From contig OW569395.1 of NCBI GenBank assembly GCA_937625935.1, forward strand, positions 186,001 to 250,000: a DNA stretch of 64,000 nucleotides, written 5' to 3'. Shown here piece by piece: positions 48,674 through 58,639 of this stretch (the first letter of the stretch is position 1; every line of letters begins with the position of its first letter). The translations under genes were made by a program, and so were the position numbers. Source of the DNA: Tetramitus jugosus. Lineage: Eukaryota; Heterolobosea; Eutetramitea; Acrasida; Vahlkampfiidae. The notes below the pieces were generated by a model, which saw only the letters and a list, made by a program, of their open reading frames with translations, did no database searches and was not told the origin of the DNA.

Positions 48674-49336
48674 TTACAACTTTTGCTTCATCTCGGCAGC
48701 TTTACTCTGTACTTCATTGGCTGCTTTGGAACCTTTCTCCTTGATTGTATTGACTGCATCTGTGGCCATGTTCTTTGCAACTTTCACTTCCTCCTTGGCC
48801 TTTTCTTGAGCTTTCTGAGCTGTCTTGACAGTCACATCTTCCGCTTTCTTTGCGACACCTTCGACCACTTCGATTCCTTCCTTGACTGTTTCTTTTGTTT
48901 TCTCCGCTCCTTCTTTGATCATGTCTTCCGCCTTGTTGATTCCCTCTTGGCCAGTTTCGACTGCTTTCTTTGCTCCCATGTGAGCCACCTTTGCACCAAT
49001 TTTCGCACCAGTCTTTGCTGCATCGTAAACCATTTCTGTGGCTCCCTTGGCCAGAGAAGCGGTTCCCTTGACCATTCCCTCTGCCATTTGAGTGGCGATC
49101 TCCGCTCCTTCCTTGGCTGCACCGAGCGCCGCCTTTGAGACTCCCTTGGCAGCGTGAGCGGAAGCTTTCACGGAGTCCTTTGCTGCTTCCCCTGCTTCCA
49201 TGACCACTTGCTTAGTGGTGGACGGAGCGGTGGAAGGAGCGGAGCGATATCTGAGATGAACAAATTCATAAGCCATAAAGGCCACTGCTATCACGATAAC
49301 AATCGAGATGATGTACTTTGTAGAAGATTGTTGCAT
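48674..49336 (-). CDS. Membrane-anchored LEA-like amphipathic repeat protein
   Basis: 220 residues from ATG 49336. Residues 8-25 form one transmembrane helix (YIISIVIVIAVAFMAYEF), probably a signal anchor. The remaining 175 residues are almost wholly an Ala/Lys/Glu/Gly amphipathic helix with a periodicity near 11 residues and recurring motifs such as EAAKDSVKAS, AAKTGAKIGAK and EEGAEKTKETVKEG-type units. This is the composition of group 3 LEA (LEA_4) proteins and perilipin-like or apolipoprotein-like coats. No Trp, and only one Phe, after the anchor. In a cyst-forming amoeba a desiccation-protective role tethered to a membrane, or a lipid-droplet role, is plausible but inferred. Confidence 0.75.
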   Translation of the reverse strand: MQQSSTKYIISIVIVIAVAFMAYEFVHLRYRSAPSTAPSTTKQVVMEAGEAAKDSVKASAHAAKGVSKAALGAAKEGAEIATQMAEGMVKGTASLAKGATEMVYDAAKTGAKIGAKVAHMGAKKAVETGQEGINKAEDMIKEGAEKTKETVKEGIEVVEGVAKKAEDVTVKTAQKAQEKAKEEVKVAKNMATDAVNTIKEKGSKAANEVQSKAAEMKQKL

Positions 49337-49538
49337 TGTGTGTTCTTTGGTTTCTTATGTTGTGAGAAGAACTGGGTCATGATCAACCATTGGTTAACCG
49401 TGTTTTTATATTGAGATCCAAGGTATTAAAATATCTCGATTAGGAAGGTATTTCGATCACATAAAATACTTTGTAAACTTTTTTGAATACAAAAAAACTA
49501 AAAATTTATGTTTTACGAGTCGCAACTCACATCCGTTG
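49337..49538. other. Promoter of the LEA-like gene
   Basis: About 200 bp of AT-rich sequence between two minus-strand genes. No other feature is visible. Confidence 0.35.
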
Positions 49539-52500
49539 TTATGACAATCTGAGTTGTTGACTGTACTTTCGTTGAAGTTCATTGTCTCTGTCACAAAATG
49601 AGGTGAGGAACGCTTGGATGGATAGCCTCAGAGAATGGGAAGGCTTCTGCTTCGAGACCATTCTTGCAATCTTGTCCAGGAACATTAAGGCCAAATGTTT
49701 GCTGTCTGATGTCATATCCAGGCAACAAAATATGCGACAAACAAGATGAATTGTCCTCGTGGAGCAACAAGCAATGACAGATGTCATAATACTTGTTTTC
49801 TGATTCGAGATAAAGATATCGCTGGTTTGAAGGGTCTTATCTACTTGCAAGCAAATCAAAATGACATCAAATAAATGTTCGATGAGACCGGCATGAATGA
49901 GTCTAATGTGTTTGTCAGTCTCTGATTGTGCTTGTTTCATTGTTAAGATGAAAGCGTCCCTAACGCAGTTGAGCAATGGTTCTCTATTCTTCTGTACCGC
50001 TGCTTGAGTGTCTTTGGCACAATACGACCATCCTTGGACCAAGTATTCGTGAAGAGCCACACATGCGTTGTTACGGGTGAACGTTTGCTTGCTTTTTAGA
50101 CAATCAATCATCAAACAGAACATGTCTTTCTTCTCCTTGTTCATTAATTTAAAGAATGGTTTGAGAAGCATCTTATTTGCTGAGAGAGAACCAATACATC
50201 TCAAGAGTGATGGCTTATGGATTCTATCATCCTCTAAGTGTGTCTTGAATAATATAGCAAGCTCTTTCATGTAATTCTGAATAAAGAAGGCATATTTCTG
50301 CACATCATTCAATTGAATCTTTGCTATCTCACGATCAGATATGATTCCACAAGTCTCAAAGATGAATTGACTCAACTTTTCGTCAAAAGAACTGGTTTCG
50401 GGTAGAAGAAATGATGAATGCACTTTGATACACTTGATGAGAATCAACCACCAAGGATTGAGGCTATTCAAAATAAAATTCTGAATGGAACGCAATGATG
50501 TCTGATCCGTCTTCCAATTAACATCAATCAATATGTTCGACCATTCCTGGGGAAAAGTTTCACATCCTATTGCTTGTATGGTATCTGAACTTACCTGCCA
50601 ACCATCAATGAGGTTATTCGGATCAGAGGCAACTCTGATCGCATTCACTATGACAACAATGATAGATGACATGGCTGCCTTCAAGGCTGAATTTGATCGA
50701 TTCTTGCCAGCTTCCCTTCCAATAATATGGTAGTATTGATGAAATAGATAGAAGAGATTACCCTGAATGCGTTCATGGGAATTTACACAAGTTGCAAGGT
50801 TGTGCAGCACAGATATTGTGTTGCAAAATGGATTGGATTCAGTCCACTCTGAGACAGATTGCATTTGAAGTTTGACTGTACTGAACTGATGACCCAGATA
50901 CTTCAGAACAAACTTCATCGATGTTGGAACACAATCAACATCGTATAGGTCCAAATTGCTGAGTTGTGGCATTTCAGTTGGTCCAGCAATTTTCTGCCGT
51001 ATGTTTTCAAGGAGATACTTCATCAAGTACATGATATTGTTACATTGAAAATGTTCAGTCGCAACCTGGAAGGAATTTTGGAGGAATACTATGATCTGAA
51101 ATAAGAAGCCATCCAAATCTTCAATCGAAATCCTGTCATAGCTATCAATCAATGATAGCATGAATTGACCCAGCGTATTGAGATTATCGGGTGTGATAGT
51201 CTTGAAGTGATTACCCGTCAATAAACTCTCTCTATAAATGAGTCTTAAGCTCATATAAATGTGGCAAATTTTGAGTTTGACAGAAACAGTTGGTTGAGAC
51301 AAGATGTCGTATGTTACTGTTCTGTGGCAGCACCCAGATAGCACCTGATTGTTATCACACTCATAAAATAGATTGCATATTGCTTTTTCAATTGCTTTTA
51401 ACCTATACTGAACTCTGTTGGCATTCGTGATCAAATTATCAGCTGATAGCATAAACCTTCTGAGCATGACAGGATATTCTTTGATTAACTTTTGACAAAC
51501 GTCTGATGTGGCTTTTGTGAGCAAAACTAGAACCAATTGGTCAACTGGATGATCAATCGCCATGTTGCTCCACAATGGATTGTTTGCATTGGGATCGTCT
51601 TCCATAATATTGACCAATAGTTGATTTGTGCTTCTCTTTTCTACCGGATCAGGAGACGGAACACCCATTTGAATCCAATTCTTTAAATATTGTGCACAAT
51701 TCAGAGCAGATAGATCTTTTAAACTCTGCTTGACTTGCTTATCGATCAATTGATCCAACAAATTGAGATCGCACTCTTCTTGAGCCGCAGCAGTCACAAA
51801 CACATCAAGAACTGACTTGTTGCACCCTTTCATTTCATGGAACAACACATCAAAACAATCACGTAAGACAGAGTTGACATCTGTCTTGATCCGAAGCCAT
51901 TTTCGCATCCATTCGATGCGATCCTCCTCTCGCACCAATCTCTGAGCAAAGTAAAGAATCATTTTGGCCCATTCACTATCATCATTAGTATTGGTGTTCC
52001 CTCCTTGTTCTTCTTTTGGAAATGGTGGTTTCTCCATAATCAGTTGAATCATGAGGAGAGACCTCGACTGCACCCAATTACCACAATTCTCAAGCAACCG
52101 CAAATACACATCAGGAACAGAATAGTTTGGCATGGAGCTATCATCACCACCATCATATGCACATGGATACACATAAATGAGGCTCAACAGTGAAGAACTA
52201 GAATGATAGCTATAATCACTCCTCATTCTTCCTGCACTATCCATTTGAAAAGGTTCATTTGTATCCAGAGAATTGTTGGACGATGAGTGATAATGCCTAC
52301 TATTATTGATGTTGTTGTTGTTTGATGGCAATGCTAGTGCATCCACTACACACCTAGAACAACGATACAACAATTGAATCAACTGTTCATCACTGAGACA
52401 CTCAAACGTGAGTGATTGAAGCTTAGGATTCACAACACACTGAAACCATGATTCCAACTGTGCAGCGGATCGTAAATGGTGCAAAAATTGGCGCCATTTT

Positions 52501-52805
52501 TGATCGTCGCGATTTCTTTCCAAAGAGGAATGTTCGGCAACGTTGTGTGGTTCGTTGCTCACGTGAGAACGTATGAGCCAATCATTCATTTCTCCAAATA
52601 ATAATTGTTCATCAGCTGCTTGAGCTGTCGAAGATGGAATAAGCTTCTTCAATGATTTCAATGATGAATGATAATCTTCATTGCTTTCTGATGAAAAGAT
52701 TGTTTTGGAGTGTTTTGTGATTTGTTTGAAGTCATCTAGATCTAGATCATCATCGTCATCGACAACTGTTGCTCTACTTCTCTTGAGACGACGATTGTTG
52801 TTCAT
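49539..52805 (-). CDS. Large alpha-helical protein, HEAT/ARM-like, unknown function
   Basis: 1088 residues from ATG 52805, intronless. The N-terminus has a bipartite-like basic patch (RRLKRSR) followed by an acidic stretch (VVDDDDDLDLDDF), suggesting nuclear import. One Asn/Ser/His insert occurs near residue 165-190. The rest is continuous hydrophobic-helical sequence in paired-helix units (for example LLNCVRDAFILTMKQ, LIEHLFDVILICLQ, LALMFLDKIARMV), as in HEAT/ARM solenoids. No catalytic motif is visible. A scaffold in repair, transcription or chromosome biology is possible, but I do not recognise the family. Confidence 0.8.
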   Translation of the reverse strand: MNNNRRLKRSRATVVDDDDDLDLDDFKQITKHSKTIFSSESNEDYHSSLKSLKKLIPSSTAQAADEQLLFGEMNDWLIRSHVSNEPHNVAEHSSLERNRDDQKWRQFLHHLRSAAQLESWFQCVVNPKLQSLTFECLSDEQLIQLLYRCSRCVVDALALPSNNNNINNSRHYHSSSNNSLDTNEPFQMDSAGRMRSDYSYHSSSSLLSLIYVYPCAYDGGDDSSMPNYSVPDVYLRLLENCGNWVQSRSLLMIQLIMEKPPFPKEEQGGNTNTNDDSEWAKMILYFAQRLVREEDRIEWMRKWLRIKTDVNSVLRDCFDVLFHEMKGCNKSVLDVFVTAAAQEECDLNLLDQLIDKQVKQSLKDLSALNCAQYLKNWIQMGVPSPDPVEKRSTNQLLVNIMEDDPNANNPLWSNMAIDHPVDQLVLVLLTKATSDVCQKLIKEYPVMLRRFMLSADNLITNANRVQYRLKAIEKAICNLFYECDNNQVLSGCCHRTVTYDILSQPTVSVKLKICHIYMSLRLIYRESLLTGNHFKTITPDNLNTLGQFMLSLIDSYDRISIEDLDGFLFQIIVFLQNSFQVATEHFQCNNIMYLMKYLLENIRQKIAGPTEMPQLSNLDLYDVDCVPTSMKFVLKYLGHQFSTVKLQMQSVSEWTESNPFCNTISVLHNLATCVNSHERIQGNLFYLFHQYYHIIGREAGKNRSNSALKAAMSSIIVVIVNAIRVASDPNNLIDGWQVSSDTIQAIGCETFPQEWSNILIDVNWKTDQTSLRSIQNFILNSLNPWWLILIKCIKVHSSFLLPETSSFDEKLSQFIFETCGIISDREIAKIQLNDVQKYAFFIQNYMKELAILFKTHLEDDRIHKPSLLRCIGSLSANKMLLKPFFKLMNKEKKDMFCLMIDCLKSKQTFTRNNACVALHEYLVQGWSYCAKDTQAAVQKNREPLLNCVRDAFILTMKQAQSETDKHIRLIHAGLIEHLFDVILICLQVDKTLQTSDIFISNQKTSIMTSVIACCSTRTIHLVCRIFCCLDMTSDSKHLALMFLDKIARMVSKQKPSHSLRLSIQAFLTSFCDRDNELQRKYSQQLRLS

Positions 52806-53139
52806 GTTTTTTCAAGCCGAAGCCGGAAAAACGGGGCCCAAAACACTTTGGGAGCAGTTTTTAAAAGCCAGTTGTGTCAAAGGACTCCACTGAGGACCAT
52901 CCAATATCGAATCTGATCCGGCAGTCGAGGGCATTGCGCTCATTCATGGCAAACATCAAGCCAATGGCAACTATGTGTCACTGATTTGAGCGTTGAAGGA
53001 ATGGAACCATCGAAAAACATTCTCTGGCTTCAGCCATTGTGGCCCACTCACATATTGGTGATCAACACTGGTCTTGAATGGGCAACCTTGGGCTTTCGCT
53101 ATCTGTTACACTTGCCATCAGAGTTGCTTCATCCAGACA
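52806..53139. other. Intergenic region, no recognised gene
   Basis: About 330 bp. An ORF on plus crosses it in pieces without start context, and nothing in it is assignable. The first part is the promoter of the minus-strand gene ending at 49539. Confidence 0.3.
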
Positions 53140-53800
53140 CTAAGGTTGTTTGTCTTCAGGAAGGTGTGTAACCTCGTGGTTTCGAAGTATTTGAGATTGA
53201 CAACCAAGAGGTTGGAGTGTTGAAGCGTTAGAGATTGACTCGTGGTTTCGAAGAAGCAAAACATGATCAAGCACATCTACTGATATTTTGAGTATCATAA
53301 AGAACTCCATGCATTGTATCTTATTTCTTTGCGCACAAATGTGCATGAGAGGGCAATTGTCTTTGTAATCCAGCTCACACAGGTCTTGGAGAACAAGCTG
53401 TTGTTGTTACTGCTTGTCTCAATCAAATGATTCAGTAATTGTAGAGACACTGCTTGCCTATACTGCTTGCTGAAAATCCTAGAAGCAGTATAGGCAAGCT
53501 CGATTCCCTTTCCCATGATGTAACCACGAAAAATCTCCTATCTCCTGTTGTGGGATCAACAGTCTTCACTGCACAATCCAACAATCGTCGTAGTGATGAA
53601 CGAGCCAACTGAACATGGTACACGCTGGATGTGAAACAAGTTGCTGGAAGATACACTTCACAATTGGAGGAGCCAATCTCAACTTAAACCCATATCTAAT
53701 GATATATGACAGGAACGGGGCAATCACATTAGCAATATCACTCAACTTGATTGAAAGTTCATTCAACAAGTGTAAGTCATCACGAGCTTTGAGCATAATT
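53140..53800 (-). pseudogene. Frameshifted minus-strand coding remnant
   Basis: Four overlapping minus-strand ORFs in different frames line up head to tail: 53796-53566, 53656-53432, 53516-53295 and 53346-53140. Their protein-like character passes from one frame to the next, for example LSDIANVIAPFLSYIIRYGF, then LRRLLDCAVKTVDPTTGDR, then LLNHLIETSSNNNSLFS. This looks like a helical protein gene broken by indels, though a multi-intron gene cannot be excluded. The family is not recognised. Confidence 0.35.
53452..53499. repeat. Perfect 17-bp inverted repeat
   Basis: The arm GCTTGCCTATACTGCTT (53452-53468) is exactly complementary to 53483-53499, with a 14-nt loop. It could extrude as a cruciform or fold as a hairpin in RNA. 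It lies inside the frameshifted remnant. Confidence 0.85.
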
Positions 53801-53959
53801 TGAAAGGTGCTAGTAAAACATCCATATTTGATTAAAATGATGGCTCAGGTTGTTCATAGAGTAGTTCGAGATAATTCTCAAGACAAAGGAGAAACAAGAT
53901 AATCTTTGCTTCCTCTCCCTTTATGTATGTCATGGAAGCGACAATGCACCATCTGCTTG

Positions 53960-54063
53960 AACCTAGTAGGAGTTAATGTAACTCTTCGAATTTGCCGGAA
54001 AATATGTTATTCAAATTTATTCAAAACAGACAGGGAGGGTGAATATAATATCTGGACGCACCC
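53960..54063 (-). mobile_element. MITE-like element, partial copy (reverse orientation)
   Basis: Reverse complement of the first half of the 54302 element: it shares CCTAGTAGGAG, TTCAAATTTATTCAAAAC and AATATAATATCTGGACGC, ending in ACCC in place of TCCC. The other terminus is missing. Confidence 0.75.
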
Positions 54064-54301
54064 AAGCAACAATTTAAAAATCAAAAATTACAAAAAACAA
54101 ACAATGTTCAGGAGGGTGTCATCAGGAAAGCTGCAATCTTTTCAAAGGATATCTTGATGAGTTTTCATACTCAAAAGTGATTAATTCCTTCGTCAAACAT
54201 AGATACAATTTCTTATCAGTTTCATTAGGATGTAGAAATGACGGACAGTTCTATGATAAAGTTAGAATTGATGAACAGATTAGAGTCTTTGGTTTAACTG
54301 T

Positions 54302-54509
54302 GGGAGCGTCCAGATATTATATTCACCTCTGACCCCCTCCCTGCCAGTTTTGAATAAATTTGAAAAACACATTTTCCTGTAAATTCGAACGTTACATAAA
54401 TTCTCCTACTAGGATTGGGATCAAGAGACCCCCTTTGAATAAAATATTGAATAAATTTCTCAGACCCCCTCCCTAGGGGGTAGGTAAGAAATAATATCTG
54501 GACGCTCCC
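54302..54509 (+). mobile_element. MITE-like element, full copy A
   Basis: 208 bp with near-perfect terminal inverted repeats, GGGAGCGTCCAGATATTA at the left and TAATATCTGGACGCTCCC at the right. A flanking CTGT occurs on both sides (54298-54301, 54510-54513), a possible 4-bp target duplication. No coding capacity. Internal blocks GACCCCCTCCC and TTGAATAAATTT recur in both halves, so the element is internally near-palindromic. About 80-85 percent similar to copy B by eye. Confidence 0.85.
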
Positions 54510-54928
54510 CTGTCAACTTCAAAGAAGAAGGAAAGAATTGACATTTAGTTTATGGCAATTCCATCACAGTTTAATTTTGATTCAATATTTTACGACCAAC
54601 GAGACAGTTTAGACTCCTTGTCAAATTGCTTAATTGAAGGAATCAAATACATACAGATTCATCCTTACATACTCTTCAGTATAATATACTGCAATTAATT
54701 TTTTGAAGTTTTCAAAGTAAAGATCAGACGCAGCCTTAAAGGCATAGAAATCAAGTATTGCTTACAGGTATTTTGAGATGTACAAGCCTCATGCTCAACT
54801 CTGCTGTGTTGTTTTACGAGAAAGTAAATCACAACAACTAAAGAGTATTTAAAAAAAATTATGAGAAGGAAGACGGCACTAAAGATTAATGACATACTTC
54901 TGTCAGTTTATTAGAGCAACAACGTCTA

Positions 54929-55473
54929 TCAATGATAACAGAAAAGGAGTCTATGATCAGTATATTCATATGTGCTCTGAGCTGAGTGGTTGAAGAAATG
55001 CTTTTCTCCGGTCATCTCTGCAAACCTCATCCAATGAACATGACAAACCAAGCATGACCTCATCCAATGAACATAACAACCTTTCAACAAATTTGTAGCA
55101 ACAGAAGCCGAGTCCTCTCCCAGTAACTCTTGAACACAATCAATGAACATCGTTGCTTGGGGCTGTGGAAAAGTCTGCCTCCCTTTCAGCTGTTCTTTCA
55201 GATACACTTCGAGATCAATACCAAACGATTTGGTCTCTGCATTGGAAGGTGAATCGTGATACTGATCCAGGCCGAACTTACTTTTTTGGTAATTTCTGCA
55301 CCAAAAGCATTTAGGCATGTAAATCTCTTACTAGAGTAAGTATTGCACAAAATGGCACTATGCTTTATGACTCCAGTATGATTGTCGAGCTTCACAAACA
55401 CAATTTCTTCATTCTTTGTTTTTAGTTGGGGCGAAACAAAGTTTTTTGAATTTTCTGTAAAAACCTGGCGCAT
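54929..55473 (-). pseudogene. Minus-strand coding remnant or spliced gene, unknown
   Basis: Two overlapping frames (55473-55198 and 55318-54929) share one protein-like track. The first ends in TCLNAFGAEITKK, while the second covers the same bases and continues as SKFGLDQYHDSPSNAETKSFG. A frame change near 55270 joins them. No domain recognised. The second frame contains an in-frame 33-bp direct repeat. It could be a decayed gene or a spliced gene with an undetected intron. Confidence 0.35.
55025..55074. repeat. 33-bp-period direct duplication
   Basis: CCTCATCCAATGAACAT occurs at 55025-55041 and again at 55058-55074, an 11-codon spacing that duplicates a HWMR-containing motif in the minus-strand frame. 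Confidence 0.8.
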
Positions 55474-56366
55474 AACCGGATTGCCCGCAAATACTCCGAT
55501 CCATTATTTTTGTTTTTTGTATTAAAATTGGTACCGAGTCAATCAGCTGTCTTGACCTAAACTGCCGCCAAATTTTCAATTTACAATCGATCTTTTAGCA
55601 AGAAAAAAGAAAGCTATGCACCCAAGACAAGACAGTAAGCAAGGAACTGGTTTCCATGACCAAGTCATTGACTCCCAAGCTATTCACCCAAGCCAAGAGA
55701 AATGCAGAAGGAAGATCAAGAACTAGTGAACGACAACCTAGAACAACAAGCTAATGAAAACCTAGAGCTAAGAGAAAATGAAAGCAAAGAAGAACAGAGC
55801 ACCAAGTTAATGATGAACTAGAGCCAACCTAGATATAGACAAGATATCACTGAGCAAGAAAATTTATTCAAATATTTATTCATAGGGGTATACCTGGACG
55901 CTCCCAATATGTTACTTTGATTATTTAGAAGAACCTATTAAAAGAAACATTCGACTGTACATCATCTATGGATTCAAACTCTTCAACTTCAGACCCGTTG
56001 GACCTTTTGTAATCTTCTTCCGTCCTTGAAGTGAAGAACAGTTTCATTTTCTTGATGTGTGAATGTTGGTACAATGTCATTGATCAAGCTATCGATTGTT
56101 TGGTTTTGCTCATTGTATTCTGAGCGGAGTATTATCTTCAACAATTTTGTTGAACGCAAACAACAATGACCACGCAAGACACCATCCTGTTCAAGAATGA
56201 CAGATGAATCATATGTGGAACAAGTGGTTTAACAAGAACAAGAAGACCCAGAACAAGTAGTTGAACAAAATCAAGATCAATTGGCCGAAGAGATGGGGTC
56301 TCACAATCTAAATTCATCTGTGACGATTACTCTTTTTCTATGCTCAACACAAATAACATGATCTCT
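55474..56366. other. Gene-poor stretch with simple AAG/CAAG-rich sequence
   Basis: About 890 bp. It contains a purine-rich segment (55590-55860, many AAGACAAGA and CAAGAACTAG motifs), the MITE fragment at 55858, and a 62-residue minus ORF (55989-56177) that I cannot support as a gene. Confidence 0.4.
55858..55905 (-). mobile_element. MITE-like element, terminal fragment
   Basis: AAATTTATTCAAATATTTATTCATAGGGG matches the reverse of the right half of copy B, and is fused to the terminus CCTGGACGCTCCC. It is an internally deleted copy of the family. Confidence 0.6.
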
Positions 56367-56654
56367 TTATGACGATATTCTCCGTTGGGATGATTGGAAG
56401 AGCAGTGTTGTTACTTGCGCCCTGTGTCTGTGAGTGACATTTTCTTTCAGGTTTACCCAACGATCACCAACACATTTGTCGCACTTATACTGCAAAATAT
56501 GATAAGACGTACATTTCGTGCACTTTATGACGAGGAAGAAGGCAGATAAGATTGAGACAGTTGACATTGCTGGATTTCTTGAGATAATTCTTCTCAAGGT
56601 ATCAAGTGGCATTACAAGTTGGTTTCTTGTGAGATCTCCTCTTCTCTTGAACAC
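56367..56654 (-). CDS. Small hypothetical ORF with CxxC motifs
   Basis: 95 residues with CTKCTSYHILQYKCDKC, a potential four-cysteine zinc ribbon. It recalls the CTKC...CSC cluster at the end of the 59482 protein, so both may derive from one family. The start codon and gene status are uncertain, and surrounding sequence is decayed. Confidence 0.3.
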   Translation of the reverse strand: MFKRRGDLTRNQLVMPLDTLRRIISRNPAMSTVSILSAFFLVIKCTKCTSYHILQYKCDKCVGDRWVNLKENVTHRHRAQVTTLLFQSSQRRISS

Positions 56655-57203
56655 CCTTTGACTAAGAGTGCGACTTGACCTTCTCGTCGTTTGTTCGTTT
56701 CATCTTGATCTTTGAAAATTTTGGAAATTCTATTCTTAATTAGACTGGCCCTCAAAATTAATGATTGATCTACGAAGAAATTGTAAAATTAGGTTCCAAC
56801 AAAACAAGATGAATGGAGACTGTAGAATCATAGCTCGTTTCTCTAGTTTGACTCTTTTGGGGTTCTTCTCTTCTAGTGTTTTGAGTACTGCTCGTTTCAC
56901 TGAGTGGAATCCACCACAATGACCGAACAACATTGAATTTGTATTTGAAGCAATTTCGTTCATGCTTCAAATAAAATGACATACCATTTGATCATTCCAA
57001 TCCACTTCTTCCTCTTTACTATCGGAATTTGGATCAATTGACAAGTCAACATTATTTACACCACTTTTCTCGCATTCATTGCACAACCAGTCATCATTCG
57101 GAATGGCAGTTTAGATGCTTATGAATCTACTTTCATATAGGTTTGTGTTGGAAATATATCTGGATTTCCTGTTATTAACAGGAAGGAGAGAAAACAGTCA
57201 ACC
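56655..57203. other. No supported gene
   Basis: About 550 bp of AT-rich sequence with short overlapping ORFs in several frames and no family features. Confidence 0.35.
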
Positions 57204-57515
57204 TTGTTGGACTACCGTGCACCATATTGTTCCCAGACGGGAATTGGGAAGGGCAGAGAAAATGAGTCAGCTCCACAGAAATTTCGTCGAGCAATCATTG
57301 ATACAGTTCAACCGGTAGAGACGAGAGTAATTGTCCATAGTTTGGATGAAGATGACAACATCAACTCTTCGTCAACTTCTTCTGAGTCCTCTAGTGATGA
57401 AGAAGAAGTAATTGTTGCCTATACTCCTGTTGTCTCTCGTGTTGGTAGAAGAAGACGACGTAAGGTATCAAATTCTGAAGGAGATGAATCAGTAGGGAAT
57501 ATTGCACGAATATAA
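57204..57515 (+). CDS. Hypothetical acidic/basic ORF, possibly a terminal exon
   Basis: An open frame of 103 codons with no in-frame ATG, so if real it is a 3' exon. It has a Ser/Asp/Glu tract (SSSTSSESSSDEEEV) followed by a basic RRRRRK patch, a nuclear-protein composition. No family is recognised and no splice partner is established. Confidence 0.25.
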   Translation: MLDYRAPYCSQTGIGKGRENESAPQKFRRAIIDTVQPVETRVIVHSLDEDDNINSSSTSSESSSDEEEVIVAYTPVVSRVGRRRRRKVSNSEGDESVGNIARI

Positions 57516-57773
57516 TGAACGATATTTATTAATATTTGACACAGTCACTTTTCAGAGACTATCTGCTTGTGTGTTCGATATTAATTGTCGTTTGGCCTTA
57601 CGGGCGAGTTTTGCCTTCTTTCTCGATACATTTGAGCTCCCACTTGCGAAGATTTAATATACGAATCATCTCACCCAAGAACAAATTGCAGAACACGAAC
57701 TGTCGGTGAAGTGTTTGGAGGAAGAGAGATTCATATGCTTTGGAGGCTTGAAGAAGATAGATAAGATGAAGTC

Positions 57774-57976
57774 GGAAAGCGTCCAGATATTATTTTCACC
57801 TCTGACTCCCTCCCTGTCTGTTTTGAATAAATTTGAATAACACATTTTCCTGTAAATTCGTACGTTACATTAATTCCTACTAGGATTGGGATCAGGAGAC
57901 CCCTATGAATAAGTATTTGAATAAATTTCTCAGATCCCCTCCCTAGGGGCGTAAGAAATAATATCGGGACGCTCCC
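57774..57976 (+). mobile_element. MITE-like element, full copy B
   Basis: About 203 bp, with left end GGAAAGCGTCCAGATATTA and right end TAATATCGGGACGCTCCC. It aligns over its whole length with copy A (54302-54509). The left terminus has a small change, and no clear target duplication remains. It lies inside a minus-strand ORF (57731-58138) and adds foreign codons to it. Confidence 0.85.
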
Positions 57977-58138
57977 CCAGTGAGTGGATGTATCATCCTC
58001 TTCATCATCCTCAATGACTCTCTTTCGTTTGGATAATTTAACACCATCAGCAGGTGCGTATGTTATCTTGGGAGTCATCGTTGTGTGATAATTGTCGGCT
58101 AAGCGCCGTTGACGCTTACGTAAAAAACTTTTGGTCAC
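57977..58138 (-). pseudogene. Short basic ORF interrupted by MITE copy B
   Basis: The frame from about 58138 encodes MTKSFLRKRQRRL..., an APADGVKLSKRKRVIEDDEEDD segment resembling a nuclear localisation signal, then runs into the MITE. This suggests insertion into an existing gene, but the rest of that gene is not recognisable on the far side. Confidence 0.3.
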
Positions 58139-58233
58139 ACAACCACAAGACGTCCTTAATCAATTTGACCAATTGATGGACTCAATCTTGGATCTTCGAT
58201 GTTCAATTTGAATTGCCAGAAATCAAAACGCCT

Positions 58234-58569
58234 ATGATTGTTCTGTTGCCCGGATCACTGTCCTACCAAGATGTTCAGATTGCTTTGATTGAGTTTGATC
58301 AGGGAGTATCTCGAACATACTGTCCTCTTTTTCCCAATCAGATTTCAATGTCCATTGCCGTTTATGGAACTCTTGCAACCAACCTGGTCTATGTGGACGA
58401 GCCAGTAAGTTCGAAGATTGGAATAATCAAAATTGGTATGAGTGATACAACTGCAGGGCTCAACAGAACAGTTCGTGTGACCATGTACTTCGGGAAGTCA
58501 GAGATAAAGCTACATGCCGTGGAGAGGAACTACGGTAGGAAATATGAGGCTTTGTTCATCACAAGATGA
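58234..58569 (+). CDS. Hypothetical protein, 111 residues
   Basis: ATG 58234 opens MIVLLPGSLSYQDVQ and the frame runs to TGA at 58567. Beta-rich composition (ISMSIAVYGTL, VRVTMYFGKSEIKLHAVE) faintly recalls the substrate-binding domain of Hsp70, but the key glycines are not convincing. Probably a fragment, since it lies among decayed genes. Confidence 0.35.
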   Translation: MIVLLPGSLSYQDVQIALIEFDQGVSRTYCPLFPNQISMSIAVYGTLATNLVYVDEPVSSKIGIIKIGMSDTTAGLNRTVRVTMYFGKSEIKLHAVERNYGRKYEALFITR

Positions 58570-58639
58570 GCCACAAGGGTGGAAAGTATTTAAGAAAATG
58601 AATAAATATATTTCACTACTCAGTCTGCCAGTCGTTTGA

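Noticed and set aside
53960-57976. MITEs as relatives of the Harbinger-like transposase
   Set aside because: The apparent 4-bp CTGT duplication does not fit the 3-bp duplication of Harbinger elements, and no shared termini were seen near the transposase.
58234-58569. Hsp70 substrate-binding domain
   Set aside because: Only a vague beta-strand pattern; the conserved glycine and proline positions do not match convincingly.
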